Shown piece after piece: positions 8,114-17,588 of a stretch of 64,000 nucleotides of DNA (its first letter is position 1; every line of letters starts with the position of its first letter). The position numbers and the translations under genes were made by a program. This DNA is from JAOZTV01 sp965371805 (GTDB lineage Bacteria; Acidobacteriota; Aminicenantia; UBA2199), in the NCBI GenBank assembly GCA_965371805.1, contig CBDUZW010000004.1, positions 1-64,000 on the forward strand, given 5' to 3'. The notes beneath the pieces are model-generated. The model was not told the origin of the DNA, did no database searches, and saw only the letters and a list, made by a program, of their open reading frames with translations.

Positions 8114-10468
8114 ATGAATAAACAAATTAAAAGAAAATTAATATTAATAATTATTGTATTATTATTAGTAGCAACAATATTCACTATTATAAAGTTTTCA
8201 GACAAAAACCAAAAAAACAAACTTCTTGAATTGTATGTAAAGAATAATATTAAAAAACCGAATATTATTCTTATTACACTTGACACACTCAGAGCAGATC
8301 ATCTTCCAATTTATGGATACGCTAATACAGAGACTCCGGTATTGGATAAACTCGCAAAGAAGGGACTTGTTTTTGATACATGTATAACATCGGACACCTT
8401 AACTTTACCGGCACATAGTTCCATAATGACAGGAATGTATCCAACAAATCATGGGATTCATATTAATGGGGATAATGTACTCTCAGAAAAACAGATAACA
8501 ATTGCAGAGAAAATAAAAGAGCTGGAATATAATACAGCAGCTTTCATAGCTGCCTTTGTCCTTGACGGAAGGTGGGGACTAAAACAGGGATTTGATTATT
8601 ATGACGATAATTTTGATCTTGAAAAATTTAAAACAAATGACCTGGGAAGAGTTCAAAGGCCTGCAAATGAAGTGATTGATTCTTCGATAAAATGGCTGGA
8701 AAATAATAAAAACAAACCATTCTTTTCTTGGATCCATCTTTATGATCCTCATACACCTTATAAACCGCCGGAAGAATATTTAAATAAATATAATAACAGA
8801 GGAAGGATCGGATTATACGATGGTGAAATAGCCTTCATGGACAGTCAGATTGGTAGATTAATTGACTGGCTTAATTCAAACGAATTGATGAAAAATACGA
8901 TTCTAATAATTGTGGGTGATCATGGGGAATCGTTGGGAGAACACAAAGAGGATACCCATGGTTTTTTTATTTATGACTCAACCATAAGAGTACCATTAAT
9001 TATAGTTACTCCATTCGAAAGTCTCAATAATAGAAGAGTAAAAACCCAAGTAAGAACTATTGATATTTTTCCGACAATTTTAGAGTTCTTAAAAATACCT
9101 GAAGTTCTAAATATTCATGGAAAAAGTTTAATCCCTCTATTTTTCAATGAGTCAAACGACAGAGTCGCTTATAGTGAGTCTATTGCCCCTAGACTGCAGT
9201 ATAATTGGAGTGCATTATATAGTTTAAGGACTACAAAATATAAATATATCGAAGCACCACGGCCGGAGTTCTATAATTTAGTAGAAGATCCTGAAGAATT
9301 GAAAAATATTTTAAGAAGAGAAACAAATATATCAAAGAGATATAGAAACCAACTGTATGGTATTATTAAAGAATCAGAGAATAACTCACAAAAAGCGGAT
9401 TCTGCCAATCTTGATAAGGAAACATTGAGCAAACTTGCAACTCTTGGTTATATAGGAACAAGTAATAATAAGACTACTTCTCTGGCAGAAAACAGGAAAT
9501 TACCTGATCCAAAAGACAGAGTGACTTTATTTAATATGATTTCAATGGCATCAGAATATATATCTGAAAAGAACTATGATAAAGCGCTTGGTATTTTAGA
9601 AGAAGTTGTAGAAAGAGACCCCAAAAATCCGCAGATAAGGCTACTTTTAGCATCATCTTATATGCATGAAAAAAAATATGCTGAAGCAAAATCACAATTA
9701 GATACCATATTAAAAAAAAATCCTGAAAGCATTAAGGCGTTGATAACTCTTGCAAACTTATTTTATAAAAAAAATGATCATGATGATGTACAAACGATAT
9801 GCAAAAAGATACTTTCAATAGACAAAAAATATAATCAGGCACTTGGTTTAATGGGAAGATCTTTAATGTTCCAGGGAAAACTTGATAAGGCATTAGATTA
9901 TTTTCAAAAAGCTATAGAAATTCAACCAAAACTAATGCTGAACAGGGTAGCGTTAGCGAAGTGCCTTATTAAAGGAAATCAATATGAGGATGCCAAAAAG
10001 CATTTAGATATGGTTATCACACTTCATCCTGATTATTTTGAAGCACATTATAATTATGCACTTATTTATGAAAATGAAGGAAATTACGAAGAAGCAAAAG
10101 AGGAATATTTAAAGGAAATTAAAAACCATCCAAACTTTGTACCTGCAAGGTTTAATTATGCAAAACTTATTTTATCTTATAATCTTGAAGAGTATGTAAA
10201 ACATATGAAGGAAATTATTAAAATAAATTCAGAATCTGCAAAAGGACATCTATTCCTTGCAAGAGGATTACTCAAAATAGGAGATCCTGATAATATAATT
10301 ATAATTAATGTAAATAAGGGACTCAAACTCACAGATGACCCTAAATTAAAAGCACTTGGATATTATATTCTAGCTGATATATATAATAGAACCGGGGATC
10401 GAGTGAAACTTGGTGAAGTTTTAAAAAAGGCAAAAAGTTTTAGATCTAAAATAGAAAAGGAGTCATAA
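8114..10468 (+). CDS. Membrane-anchored sulfatase-fold hydrolase with C-terminal TPRs
   Basis: 784 aa: one N-terminal membrane anchor (about 9-27), an alkaline-phosphatase/sulfatase fold (about 45-400) facing the periplasm, then TPR repeats (about 450-770). Metal-site motifs are visible: ITLDTLRADH near the start and VGDHGESLGEH later. In true sulfatases the nucleophile lies in C/S-x-P-x-R; here the aligned text is TLPAH, with Thr97 at that position, so formylglycine cannot form. Thr is the nucleophile of phosphodiesterase and phosphotransferase relatives, so this is more likely a phosphohydrolase or transferase (inference). The next gene begins immediately after its stop codon, and that product also has TPRs. 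Confidence 0.75.
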   Translation: MNKQIKRKLILIIIVLLLVATIFTIIKFSDKNQKNKLLELYVKNNIKKPNIILITLDTLRADHLPIYGYANTETPVLDKLAKKGLVFDTCITSDTLTLPAHSSIMTGMYPTNHGIHINGDNVLSEKQITIAEKIKELEYNTAAFIAAFVLDGRWGLKQGFDYYDDNFDLEKFKTNDLGRVQRPANEVIDSSIKWLENNKNKPFFSWIHLYDPHTPYKPPEEYLNKYNNRGRIGLYDGEIAFMDSQIGRLIDWLNSNELMKNTILIIVGDHGESLGEHKEDTHGFFIYDSTIRVPLIIVTPFESLNNRRVKTQVRTIDIFPTILEFLKIPEVLNIHGKSLIPLFFNESNDRVAYSESIAPRLQYNWSALYSLRTTKYKYIEAPRPEFYNLVEDPEELKNILRRETNISKRYRNQLYGIIKESENNSQKADSANLDKETLSKLATLGYIGTSNNKTTSLAENRKLPDPKDRVTLFNMISMASEYISEKNYDKALGILEEVVERDPKNPQIRLLLASSYMHEKKYAEAKSQLDTILKKNPESIKALITLANLFYKKNDHDDVQTICKKILSIDKKYNQALGLMGRSLMFQGKLDKALDYFQKAIEIQPKLMLNRVALAKCLIKGNQYEDAKKHLDMVITLHPDYFEAHYNYALIYENEGNYEEAKEEYLKEIKNHPNFVPARFNYAKLILSYNLEEYVKHMKEIIKINSESAKGHLFLARGLLKIGDPDNIIIINVNKGLKLTDDPKLKALGYYILADIYNRTGDRVKLGEVLKKAKSFRSKIEKES

Positions 10469-11416
10469 ATGAAAAACATAAAAAAACACATTATATTTTA
10501 TATATTTATAACATTGGTTTTTTCTTCAGTAGTAAATGCACAATATAGAGAATATTTTATTAAAGGAACGATTGTTGATATTAATAAACAGCCCATTAAG
10601 AGTGTCGTCATTATAATTACTAACAAAAATGATAATAGTAGATTTAGCTTCAAAACAAATAAAAAAGGAGTTTATAAAATAGCTGGGATTTCCCATGGTA
10701 TTTATAAGGTTTTGATTCGCAAAGAGGGATTTAGAGAACAGGAAATTGAGTGGAATATGGCAGCTCCACAGCAACGGATGAAGAAGGTTAAAATTGACAC
10801 CATAACTCTTATTACGGAGAAAAAATTTGAAGAATTAACGCTGAATAAAGAGTTAAAAAAAAAATATGAAGAGGCAAAAAAACTGATTGATGGTAAAAAA
10901 TATGCAGCAGCCATACTTTTACTTGAAAAGCTTATGAAGAATAAACCGGATGAGGTTAATATAAATTATCTATATGGGGTATGTCTTGAAAAAACAGGAA
11001 AAATCGATGAGGCTCAGGGAATATTTAATAAAGTGGTAAGACAAAACCCTGAATTTACACCTGTTAATTTTAAATTAGCAGTTATTTATCAAAATAAAAA
11101 AAATTATGATAAAGCAATCGAATTTTATAAAAACATAATCAAATTGGATACTAAAAATTGGCTTGCACTTTATAATATTGCCATTATGATGTTTCAAAAA
11201 GATAAAATTGATGAAACAATATTATATATTAATAAAGTATTAGAAATGAAACCAGAAGATGGTCCTTCATTAGAATGTCTTGGTTTATGCTATTTAAAAA
11301 AGGGAGATATTAAAAAAGCAAAGAAATACCTGACAAAAGCAAAAGAGTTTTTAAAGAATAGTGATAATAAAGTTAAGAATATTGATGAGATATTAAAAAA
11401 ACTAGCAGATAAATAA
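10469..11416 (+). CDS. Secreted TPR protein with CarboxypepD_reg-like domain
   Basis: 315 aa: signal peptide (1 to about 24, ending VNA), a carboxypeptidase-regulatory-like beta-sandwich (about 30-105, FIKGTIVDINKQPIKSVVI), a coiled linker rich in Lys and Glu, then about four TPR units (about 130-310). The same N-terminal domain type opens the TonB receptor at 4891, which suggests envelope scaffolding or partner recognition. The AAAAGGAG ribosome site lies inside the end of the preceding gene and the two ORFs abut with no gap, so they are translationally coupled. The specific function is unknown. Confidence 0.7.
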   Translation: MKNIKKHIIFYIFITLVFSSVVNAQYREYFIKGTIVDINKQPIKSVVIIITNKNDNSRFSFKTNKKGVYKIAGISHGIYKVLIRKEGFREQEIEWNMAAPQQRMKKVKIDTITLITEKKFEELTLNKELKKKYEEAKKLIDGKKYAAAILLLEKLMKNKPDEVNINYLYGVCLEKTGKIDEAQGIFNKVVRQNPEFTPVNFKLAVIYQNKKNYDKAIEFYKNIIKLDTKNWLALYNIAIMMFQKDKIDETILYINKVLEMKPEDGPSLECLGLCYLKKGDIKKAKKYLTKAKEFLKNSDNKVKNIDEILKKLADK

Positions 11417-11435
11417 TTCAGGATTAAAAAGAATA

Positions 11436-12320
11436 ATGAAAATTAAATATATTTTATTAATTATTATTTGTGTAAGTATTTTGTTGTTTTCATGTGATAG
11501 GAAAGTAGATATAAATGTGGACGACAATCCTGTTACAAATATTGAATATGCAGGACTAAGAGCGTCTACGTATGGTATAAAACCCTTTCCTGAACCGGAT
11601 AAATGGGTTGAAATGATTAAATCCATGGAGGGCTATTTTGAAGGGTCGAAACCTGTTGTTGTATGGATATTAGGGATTATAGATGAGGGTACATCCTGTA
11701 GATTGCATTTTCCCAGTGAAGGTAATTCATATAAAAACATTGTTTTTGATAATGAGGACCTGAGCGAAAGATATCTTGACTATTTTGATAGAAATAATAT
11801 CAATGTATATTTACAGGTGGAACCTGCTGATGCAGATGTAGAAACCCTGATAGATCTGGTTCTGAATCGGTATGGGAACCACTCCTCAGTGGTAGGATTT
11901 GGGGTTGATGTTGAATGGTATGAAGAAAATTCTCATAAAGAGTGGGGTAAGAAACTTGATGATAAAACTGCAGAGCTTTGGGAAGCGAAGGTTAAATCAT
12001 ATAATCCGGATTATAAGCTTTTTGTTAAGCATTGGGATTTAAAATGGTTAGCTCCTGAATACAGAGGGGATATTGTCTTTGTGGATGACAGCCAGATATT
12101 TGATAGATTTGAACAAATGAAGAGTGAGTTTGTCGAATGGGGAAATCATTTTTATCCCAATGAAGTCTGGTTTCAGATTGGATATTCTTCTGATGAAAAA
12201 TGGTGGAGTAAATTTGATACTCCCCCTCAATATATGGGAAGAAATATTGCATCTGACATAAAGCAAAAGGTCGGGATTGTCTGGGTTGATTTTACCTTGA
12301 AAAAGATTTTTCCTTTTTAA
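11436..12320 (+). CDS. Lipoprotein, possible TIM-barrel glycosidase-like
   Basis: 294 aa with a lipoprotein signal peptide (LLFSC lipobox, Cys near residue 20). The body alternates short hydrophobic strands with helices, as in a TIM barrel, and strand 4 reads VVGFGVDVEWYEE, resembling the acidic DxxDxDxE strand of GH18-type enzymes without matching it exactly. I do not recognise the family with certainty. It closes the sulfatase/TPR operon (19 bp after the TPR gene) and lies beside the glucosamine genes, so a surface role in glycan binding or cleavage is plausible. No terminator hairpin was seen after it. Confidence 0.5.
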   Translation: MKIKYILLIIICVSILLFSCDRKVDINVDDNPVTNIEYAGLRASTYGIKPFPEPDKWVEMIKSMEGYFEGSKPVVVWILGIIDEGTSCRLHFPSEGNSYKNIVFDNEDLSERYLDYFDRNNINVYLQVEPADADVETLIDLVLNRYGNHSSVVGFGVDVEWYEENSHKEWGKKLDDKTAELWEAKVKSYNPDYKLFVKHWDLKWLAPEYRGDIVFVDDSQIFDRFEQMKSEFVEWGNHFYPNEVWFQIGYSSDEKWWSKFDTPPQYMGRNIASDIKQKVGIVWVDFTLKKIFPF

Positions 12321-12336
12321 TCTAATTTAAATTATT

Positions 12337-12344
12337 CGTTAACG
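12337..12344. promoter_or_regulatory. Candidate LacI-type operator half-palindrome
   Basis: The 8-bp palindrome CGTTAACG lies between the lipoprotein gene and lacI. The adjoining AACGTAC recurs at 12425-12431, upstream of the lacI promoter. LacI-family operators are often symmetric with CG steps, so autoregulation is possible; eight bases alone is weak evidence. Confidence 0.25.
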
Positions 12345-12442
12345 TACAATAATTTCCTTTTTATGCGGTGACCCCTACTTGAAGAATTATCTTTAAATTG
12401 ACTTAATAAGGTGATTATTTTGGACAACGTACCGATAACCTG

Positions 12443-12471
12443 TTGACGATTATTTTAGATAATGATACTAT
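12443..12471 (+). promoter_or_regulatory. Promoter of the LacI-family gene
   Basis: TTGACG (5 of 6) and TACTAT (5 of 6) with exactly 17 bp between. The predicted first base of the RNA falls at about 12477, the A of the in-frame ATG preferred for the regulator, implying a leaderless message. Confidence 0.5.
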
Positions 12472-12476
12472 TGATA

Positions 12477-13487
12477 ATGGTAAAAGAGGTAACGATAATC
12501 GATATAGCTGAACGAGCGAATGTGTCTGCTATGACTGTTTCCCGAGTACTCAGTGGAAAAGGGAAAGTTGCAGTTCGGACCTCTGAAAAAATTATGCACA
12601 TCATGAATGAGCTTAATTATAAACCAAACTTAATTGCACGAAGTTTAGCCAGTCGAAAAACAAAGACCATTGGGATCATGATTCCTAAGGGAGAACAGCT
12701 GTTTTTAGACAATTATATTGCGCAAGTGTTGAGTGGTATAAGTGATGTTGCACAGGATGAAGATTATCGAATTACGCTTGTACCTATTAAGGACAGCGAT
12801 CTGGACACCGATTGTTATACCAATTACGCTCGCAGTAACCTGTTTGATGGGATGATTCTCTTAAAAACGAAGATGAATAACCCTGATTTGCCATATTTGG
12901 CAGAATCCGGTTTTCCCTTTGTATTAATCAACTACCGACTAGACAGCAAGAAAATTAATTATGTTGACTGTGAGAATATCAAGGGTGTTGAATTAGCGAT
13001 TGATTATCTATACAATAAGAATCATAGGAAAATAGCCTTTATTGCAGGACCCATGGATGAAACAAATGCAGTGGACCGATTGAAGGGCTATAAAAAATCA
13101 CTGCAAAAATACGATATTCCATTTGATGAACGATATGTTCTCTACGGTGAATGGAAAAAGGAAGTCGCGTATGAAAAAGCAGCCGACCTGCTAAAGTTAA
13201 AGGACAGACCCACCGCCATATTTTGTTCAGACGACTATATGGCATTGGGTGTTATCGAACAAATCAAGCATCATGGACTATCCATTCCTAAGGACATTGC
13301 TGTTATCGGTTTTGACAATATAGAAATAGGTGAATTCTCAAGACCGTCTCTGACCACAATCGAGCAGCCAATGTACGAAATAGGAAGAACCTCCGTTCAA
13401 TTGCTACTGGACTTAATCTCTCAAAAATGCACACCACCCATCCGCAAAACACTGGGCACAAAACTCGTTATCAGAGACTCAGCATAA
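12477..13487 (+). CDS. LacI-family transcriptional regulator
   Basis: 336 aa from this start: helix-turn-helix (VTIIDIAERANVSAMTVSRV), hinge helix (KPNLIARSLASRK), then a periplasmic-binding-protein-like effector domain with typical blocks (FDGMILL, AIFCSDDYMALGVIEQI, IAVIGFDNIE). An ATG five codons earlier (12462) is also open, but MVKEVTIIDIA is the normal LacI N-terminus. Neither start has a Shine-Dalgarno sequence. The gene looks richer in G+C than its neighbours and uses CGA/CGC arginine codons where others use AGA, which suggests transfer. It lies between the two arms of the glucosamine locus and probably senses an amino sugar or oligomer (inference). Confidence 0.9.
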   Translation: MVKEVTIIDIAERANVSAMTVSRVLSGKGKVAVRTSEKIMHIMNELNYKPNLIARSLASRKTKTIGIMIPKGEQLFLDNYIAQVLSGISDVAQDEDYRITLVPIKDSDLDTDCYTNYARSNLFDGMILLKTKMNNPDLPYLAESGFPFVLINYRLDSKKINYVDCENIKGVELAIDYLYNKNHRKIAFIAGPMDETNAVDRLKGYKKSLQKYDIPFDERYVLYGEWKKEVAYEKAADLLKLKDRPTAIFCSDDYMALGVIEQIKHHGLSIPKDIAVIGFDNIEIGEFSRPSLTTIEQPMYEIGRTSVQLLLDLISQKCTPPIRKTLGTKLVIRDSA

Positions 13488-13581
13488 AAGATGCGACCAA
13501 TCCCCATGGTATGCCTTTTTTTGCTTAGTAGATATCCTACGAATCGTATTAACCTCCTGAAAGATTAATAATTACATGGAT

Positions 13582-14694
13582 TTAATTTTCTTGTAAGGTG
13601 TAGTTCTTCGTTCGCTTACTATTATTTTTTATACTGAATATCTTTTTCTTATGGGCCTGATCTTCAAAAAAACCCCATTTCCAGAAAATTATTCCTGAAG
13701 AGGGTTTTTTGAGAGATTCAAAATAACTTTCTTTAAGCATCTTGATCGTTATCGGTTTTTTTAAATATGATTTATTGACCTGAATACTTGGTAAAATAGG
13801 TTTACTTGTGTACATTGCCATATCTTTTACTACTGAGTTTATCCAATTAGCAGGTCTTTTAAGCATATGCCAATAGCACATAGGCGAGATATAATCTACA
13901 TGTTTCGAGATTTCATTTATATTTTGTCCTGCAATAAGTTTTAAACCATTATTGAAATCTTTTGCTCTCCAGGGAACGATATGTGCATTTATGAGAATAT
14001 TATGATTAAGTGATTTTGCTGTTTTTACTAATTCTTTAACCATTGAAGTTATAATATTTGTTTTCCAAATCACCCATTCTTTTAAATGATTAGTTAAAAT
14101 ATAATTAGCTTTTTCAGATGTAGTTTTTAATTTATCAGGAATTGTAAATCCAAATTTATTTTTAAATTTTACGATACAATTAGTACAAAAACAGGTATTG
14201 TTTAAGGGATCAATTTTTGTGTCTGCAAAAACTTTTTCCCAATAAACAAAATATCTTATAAAATCAATACTTATTCCGTCTGGATTATATTTTTTTATAA
14301 TTTTTTTTAATTCATCAGTCTTGTTTTTTCTGTAATTTGCATTTGAAGGACAGGCAAAATGAACCCATTCATCAAAGGCCTTCTTTCCATAACCGTTAAT
14401 TGCATAAAGATTACTATTCTCAAACGGTTTTCCCGGACTGCAAAATACTGGGAAAACAATAAATGTTTTTATATTGTGTTTTTTTGCTATTGTGTAAATA
14501 TCTTTGTTTTTTGCTAATTCTTCACCTGCAAAAACTGTGTTTATCCCAATTGATTTAAACTCTTTGAAGAGTTTATTCAGATCTTTAGAGTAGTTATAAA
14601 CTTTCACACCTTTTATATTCTCACATAATAGAATTCCGGATAAAATAAAACAGAGTGAAATAAACAATAATGTAAATATTTTAAGTTTTTTCAA
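13582..14694 (-). CDS. Secreted putative TIM-barrel glycoside hydrolase (GHL-like)
   Basis: 370 aa with a signal peptide (1 to about 24). The text FKSIGINTVFAGEEL, KYNPDGISIDFIRY and INAHIVPW follows the strand pattern of the DUF187/GHL10-type putative glycoside hydrolases, whose acidic residues sit in the NPDGISID strand. A CFCTNC motif in the middle may bind a metal, and VDYISPMCYW is the late-strand motif common in GH18-like and GHL proteins. Last gene of the minus-strand operon, 19 bp after the GWxTD gene. Substrate unknown; action on an amino-sugar glycan is suggested only by context. A Lys/Asn-rich tail ends the protein. Confidence 0.55.
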   Translation of the reverse strand: MKKLKIFTLLFISLCFILSGILLCENIKGVKVYNYSKDLNKLFKEFKSIGINTVFAGEELAKNKDIYTIAKKHNIKTFIVFPVFCSPGKPFENSNLYAINGYGKKAFDEWVHFACPSNANYRKNKTDELKKIIKKYNPDGISIDFIRYFVYWEKVFADTKIDPLNNTCFCTNCIVKFKNKFGFTIPDKLKTTSEKANYILTNHLKEWVIWKTNIITSMVKELVKTAKSLNHNILINAHIVPWRAKDFNNGLKLIAGQNINEISKHVDYISPMCYWHMLKRPANWINSVVKDMAMYTSKPILPSIQVNKSYLKKPITIKMLKESYFESLKKPSSGIIFWKWGFFEDQAHKKKIFSIKNNSKRTKNYTLQEN

Positions 14695-14713
14695 AATATC
14701 CTCACCTGATATC

Positions 14714-16783
14714 TTATTTGTTTAGTTCTTTGATATATTTTTTAATTAATGGTTGTTCCGGATTAATCTTTAATGATTTTGAAAAGAAATTTTTTGCATT
14801 ATCAATATTAGAAAGTTTTAGATAGCAGATACCTGTTAAATTTAATAAATTGCAATCTCTGTCATATAGTTTATTCGATGTATTAAAGAACTTCAGTGCC
14901 TCTTTATAGTTTTTACTAAGAAACTGTATTTTTCCTTTATACAAATTATATTCGAATTTGAGATCTTTCACATCTTTAATAGATTCTATAATCTGGCTTG
15001 CTTTCTCAGGTTTGTTTAATAATATTAGAAAATCTAAATAATATTTTAATCCATTATAGAGCTTGGGACTTTCCTGATAACCTTTTTTATAATATAAATC
15101 TGCAAGTTTTAATTTCTTAACATTTCTATATAAGTTTGCCGTTTTATAATAAAACAGTCCTCTATCTTTATATTTTATACCATCCATCATTTCAATTGGG
15201 TGATTGGCATAACTTTTAGGAGAAATAGTGAAATTTAATGTACTTGTTTTAACAGGAATATTATTAACAGATAAAACAGATTTGACAGTAAAAAAAGCAG
15301 GATAAAGATCATTATTCAAATCAATAATAATATTTTCTTTTTCCTTTATAGATTTTGAGTCAAATGTATAAGTCTTAGAATATTTTTTATTTCTCATCCC
15401 ATCAATTGATTTTACAGTAACGTTAAGAGCACCATTCGATAAACTTTCAGTATTTGCAGTTGGAATAATAAGGTGGATTTTATCTTTTAGAGAGAAAACA
15501 TTATCACTGTCAACACTAATTATCTTATTATTAAATTGAAAAGGTCTATTTATAGGTTTGTCTGCTTTTTTGATTCGATATCCTAGAAATGGTTCTGTAA
15601 ATGAGGGCGTTTTTTTCTTGTAATTTACTTTTATATTTTTTTTAATAAATATAAATTCATTATTAACTGAATTTTTTAAATAAATTGATAGGGTAAAATC
15701 ACCATTTATGATTGGAAACATATCATCAATTGAAACTCCCATCTGCTTAACACTGCTTGTAAACTCATCTTCATTAAAAGATAGAGGAAACTTTTTATTA
15801 TATTTAGATATTATTGTGTTTTTCTGTTTTAAAATAACGTTCAAATCTAGTGATGAAAAATATTTGTTATATTCTATTGAATGCTCAAAAGACAATTTTT
15901 TCGGTTTTATTGAAAAATGCAAAAAAAATATATCTATTTTCGGATCCTTTATTATTGTATATATAAAACTGTTTTTAATAATATTTAAATTCTGATTTAC
16001 ATTTACAATCCCTTTAAATTTTAGAAAATCTTTTGCGTAATTTTCATTTACTATTTTTTTAGGAGAATCGAAAATTTTTGAAAGAACTAAACTGTTTTGT
16101 ACCTGTGTGATCATTATATTGTTTCTGCCGGGAACTACTGAGAATGCAGGTTCAACTAATTGGGGTGCAAGTTTTTTTATTTTTTTATAAATCTGCCTAT
16201 TATCATGTTTTCCAAATGAAGTATCGATACTATCAAGTAGTGATGCTGGACCATCAGCTGAGGGATCATATAATACATACTCTCCAAATCCATTTCTCTT
16301 GAAAAATGTTATTGTCAGGTTTTTAGGAACACTTCGGATATTCAGCCCGTAATAGTCCCATACTTTTGCAGGATATAGTCCATTAATATGGTCAAATGAT
16401 TCTATCTTATGTGGCTCACCAAGCGTGATATACATTCTGCCCATATCGGTTTGCCACCCTTTTCTGGGAGTACCTCTTCCAAAAAGTTTATTTACATACT
16501 CAAAGCGTTTTATGATCTTATCTTTATACTCATTTATATCGGTTCCCCTTGTTGGGTCTCTCTGTTTCCAAAAGAGTTGAATAAAACTGTTCTTGTCTTT
16601 TTCCAGTTTAAGACTTTCGAACGCATTTTTTTCAGTTGGTGTTATAATATAAGTTACAAGATCTGACCATTTACCATGATTTCTGTCATATTTACTAAAG
16701 TTAGTTTTTGAATATGAGATGGTTGGATATAGTAAAAGAGATAAGGTAAAAATAAGTAATTTGTCTTTTAATTTAATTTTCAT
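14714..16783 (-). CDS. GWxTD domain protein with C-terminal TPRs
   Basis: 689 aa, signal peptide (1 to about 25). The GWxTD domain spans about 35-190: FWKQRDPTRGTDINEYK, then GWQTD at residues 109-113, then MYITLGEPHKIE. This family of unknown function is typical of Acidobacteriota, Aminicenantes and Bacteroidota-like lineages. The middle (about 200-530) is a beta-rich region; the C-terminus (about 540-689) holds TPR repeats. It lies 9 bp downstream of nagB, so it is co-transcribed with the amino-sugar genes. A periplasmic scaffolding or sensing role is possible; no catalytic motif was seen. Confidence 0.75.
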   Translation of the reverse strand: MKIKLKDKLLIFTLSLLLYPTISYSKTNFSKYDRNHGKWSDLVTYIITPTEKNAFESLKLEKDKNSFIQLFWKQRDPTRGTDINEYKDKIIKRFEYVNKLFGRGTPRKGWQTDMGRMYITLGEPHKIESFDHINGLYPAKVWDYYGLNIRSVPKNLTITFFKRNGFGEYVLYDPSADGPASLLDSIDTSFGKHDNRQIYKKIKKLAPQLVEPAFSVVPGRNNIMITQVQNSLVLSKIFDSPKKIVNENYAKDFLKFKGIVNVNQNLNIIKNSFIYTIIKDPKIDIFFLHFSIKPKKLSFEHSIEYNKYFSSLDLNVILKQKNTIISKYNKKFPLSFNEDEFTSSVKQMGVSIDDMFPIINGDFTLSIYLKNSVNNEFIFIKKNIKVNYKKKTPSFTEPFLGYRIKKADKPINRPFQFNNKIISVDSDNVFSLKDKIHLIIPTANTESLSNGALNVTVKSIDGMRNKKYSKTYTFDSKSIKEKENIIIDLNNDLYPAFFTVKSVLSVNNIPVKTSTLNFTISPKSYANHPIEMMDGIKYKDRGLFYYKTANLYRNVKKLKLADLYYKKGYQESPKLYNGLKYYLDFLILLNKPEKASQIIESIKDVKDLKFEYNLYKGKIQFLSKNYKEALKFFNTSNKLYDRDCNLLNLTGICYLKLSNIDNAKNFFSKSLKINPEQPLIKKYIKELNK

Positions 16784-16792
16784 TTTATGCCT

Positions 16793-17575
16793 CTAATGTT
16801 TTTGCCAATCAGGTTTGTTTTTATATACCCATTTATAATAATCTTTTCTTTTTAGTTTTGAAGCTGCAGCTTCATCTATAATGACTATGGTTTGTGGATG
16901 CATTTGTAGAATTGAAGCAGGTACATCGCTACATATTGGACCTTCTATCATCTGTTTTACAGCTTCAGCTTTTTTATGCCCAAAAGCCAGTAGAAGACAT
17001 TTTTTGCTCTCCATAATTGTTCCTACTCCCATAGTGATTACATGTATTGGGATTTCGCTTTTATTTTTGAATAAGGGTGCATTGTCCTTTATTGTTTTTT
17101 CAGTCAGGGTTTTGATCCTGGTTCTGGAACTCAGAGAAGAAGAAGGCTCATTAAATCCAATATGTCCATCCGACCCAAGGCCCAGGATCTGAAGATCTAT
17201 TCCTCCGGAAGCTTTTATATTACCCTCATATTGACGGCAGTGATCTGATATATCCGGGGTTAACCCATCCGGGATGTGTATCCTGTGTTTTTTTATATTT
17301 ATGAAATTGAAAAAAACATTCTGCATATATGTGTGATATGATGATGGATGGTTTGGTGACAATCCAACATATTCATCTAAATTAAAAGTAGTAATATTAC
17401 TGAAATCCAGAGAACCATTCTTATGCAGTCTTATTAGCTCTTTATATAAAGCTAGCTGAGTGCTTCCGGTTGCAAGGCCTAAAACTGAATTTGGATTTTC
17501 TTTAATCTGGCGAGAGACTAAGCCGGCACCAAGACAGCTTGCCGTTTCTTTATCTTCTTGAATTATTATTTCCAT
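16793..17575 (-). CDS. nagB: Glucosamine-6-phosphate deaminase
   Basis: Converts glucosamine-6-phosphate to fructose-6-phosphate and ammonia, the step that feeds amino sugar into glycolysis. 260 aa from the chosen ATG, close to the usual NagB length. Catalytic residues are in place: D67 in NLDEY, then D136, H138 and E143 in GLGSDGHIGFNEP, corresponding to E. coli D72, D141, H143 and E148; the phosphate-binding GLATGSTQ is at 33-40. An upstream in-frame ATG at 17602 exists, but 17575 has GGAGG seven bases before it and avoids overlap with the deacetylase gene. Lies 13 bp after the PIG-L deacetylase, which supports a deacetylate-then-deaminate route. Confidence 0.95.
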   Translation of the reverse strand: MEIIIQEDKETASCLGAGLVSRQIKENPNSVLGLATGSTQLALYKELIRLHKNGSLDFSNITTFNLDEYVGLSPNHPSSYHTYMQNVFFNFINIKKHRIHIPDGLTPDISDHCRQYEGNIKASGGIDLQILGLGSDGHIGFNEPSSSLSSRTRIKTLTEKTIKDNAPLFKNKSEIPIHVITMGVGTIMESKKCLLLAFGHKKAEAVKQMIEGPICSDVPASILQMHPQTIVIIDEAAASKLKRKDYYKWVYKNKPDWQKH

Positions 17576-17588
17576 TAATATACCTCCA

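Noticed and set aside
11436..12320. Definite GH18 chitinase
   Set aside because: The acidic strand only resembles DxxDxDxE; one position is shifted and the rest of the family pattern is missing.
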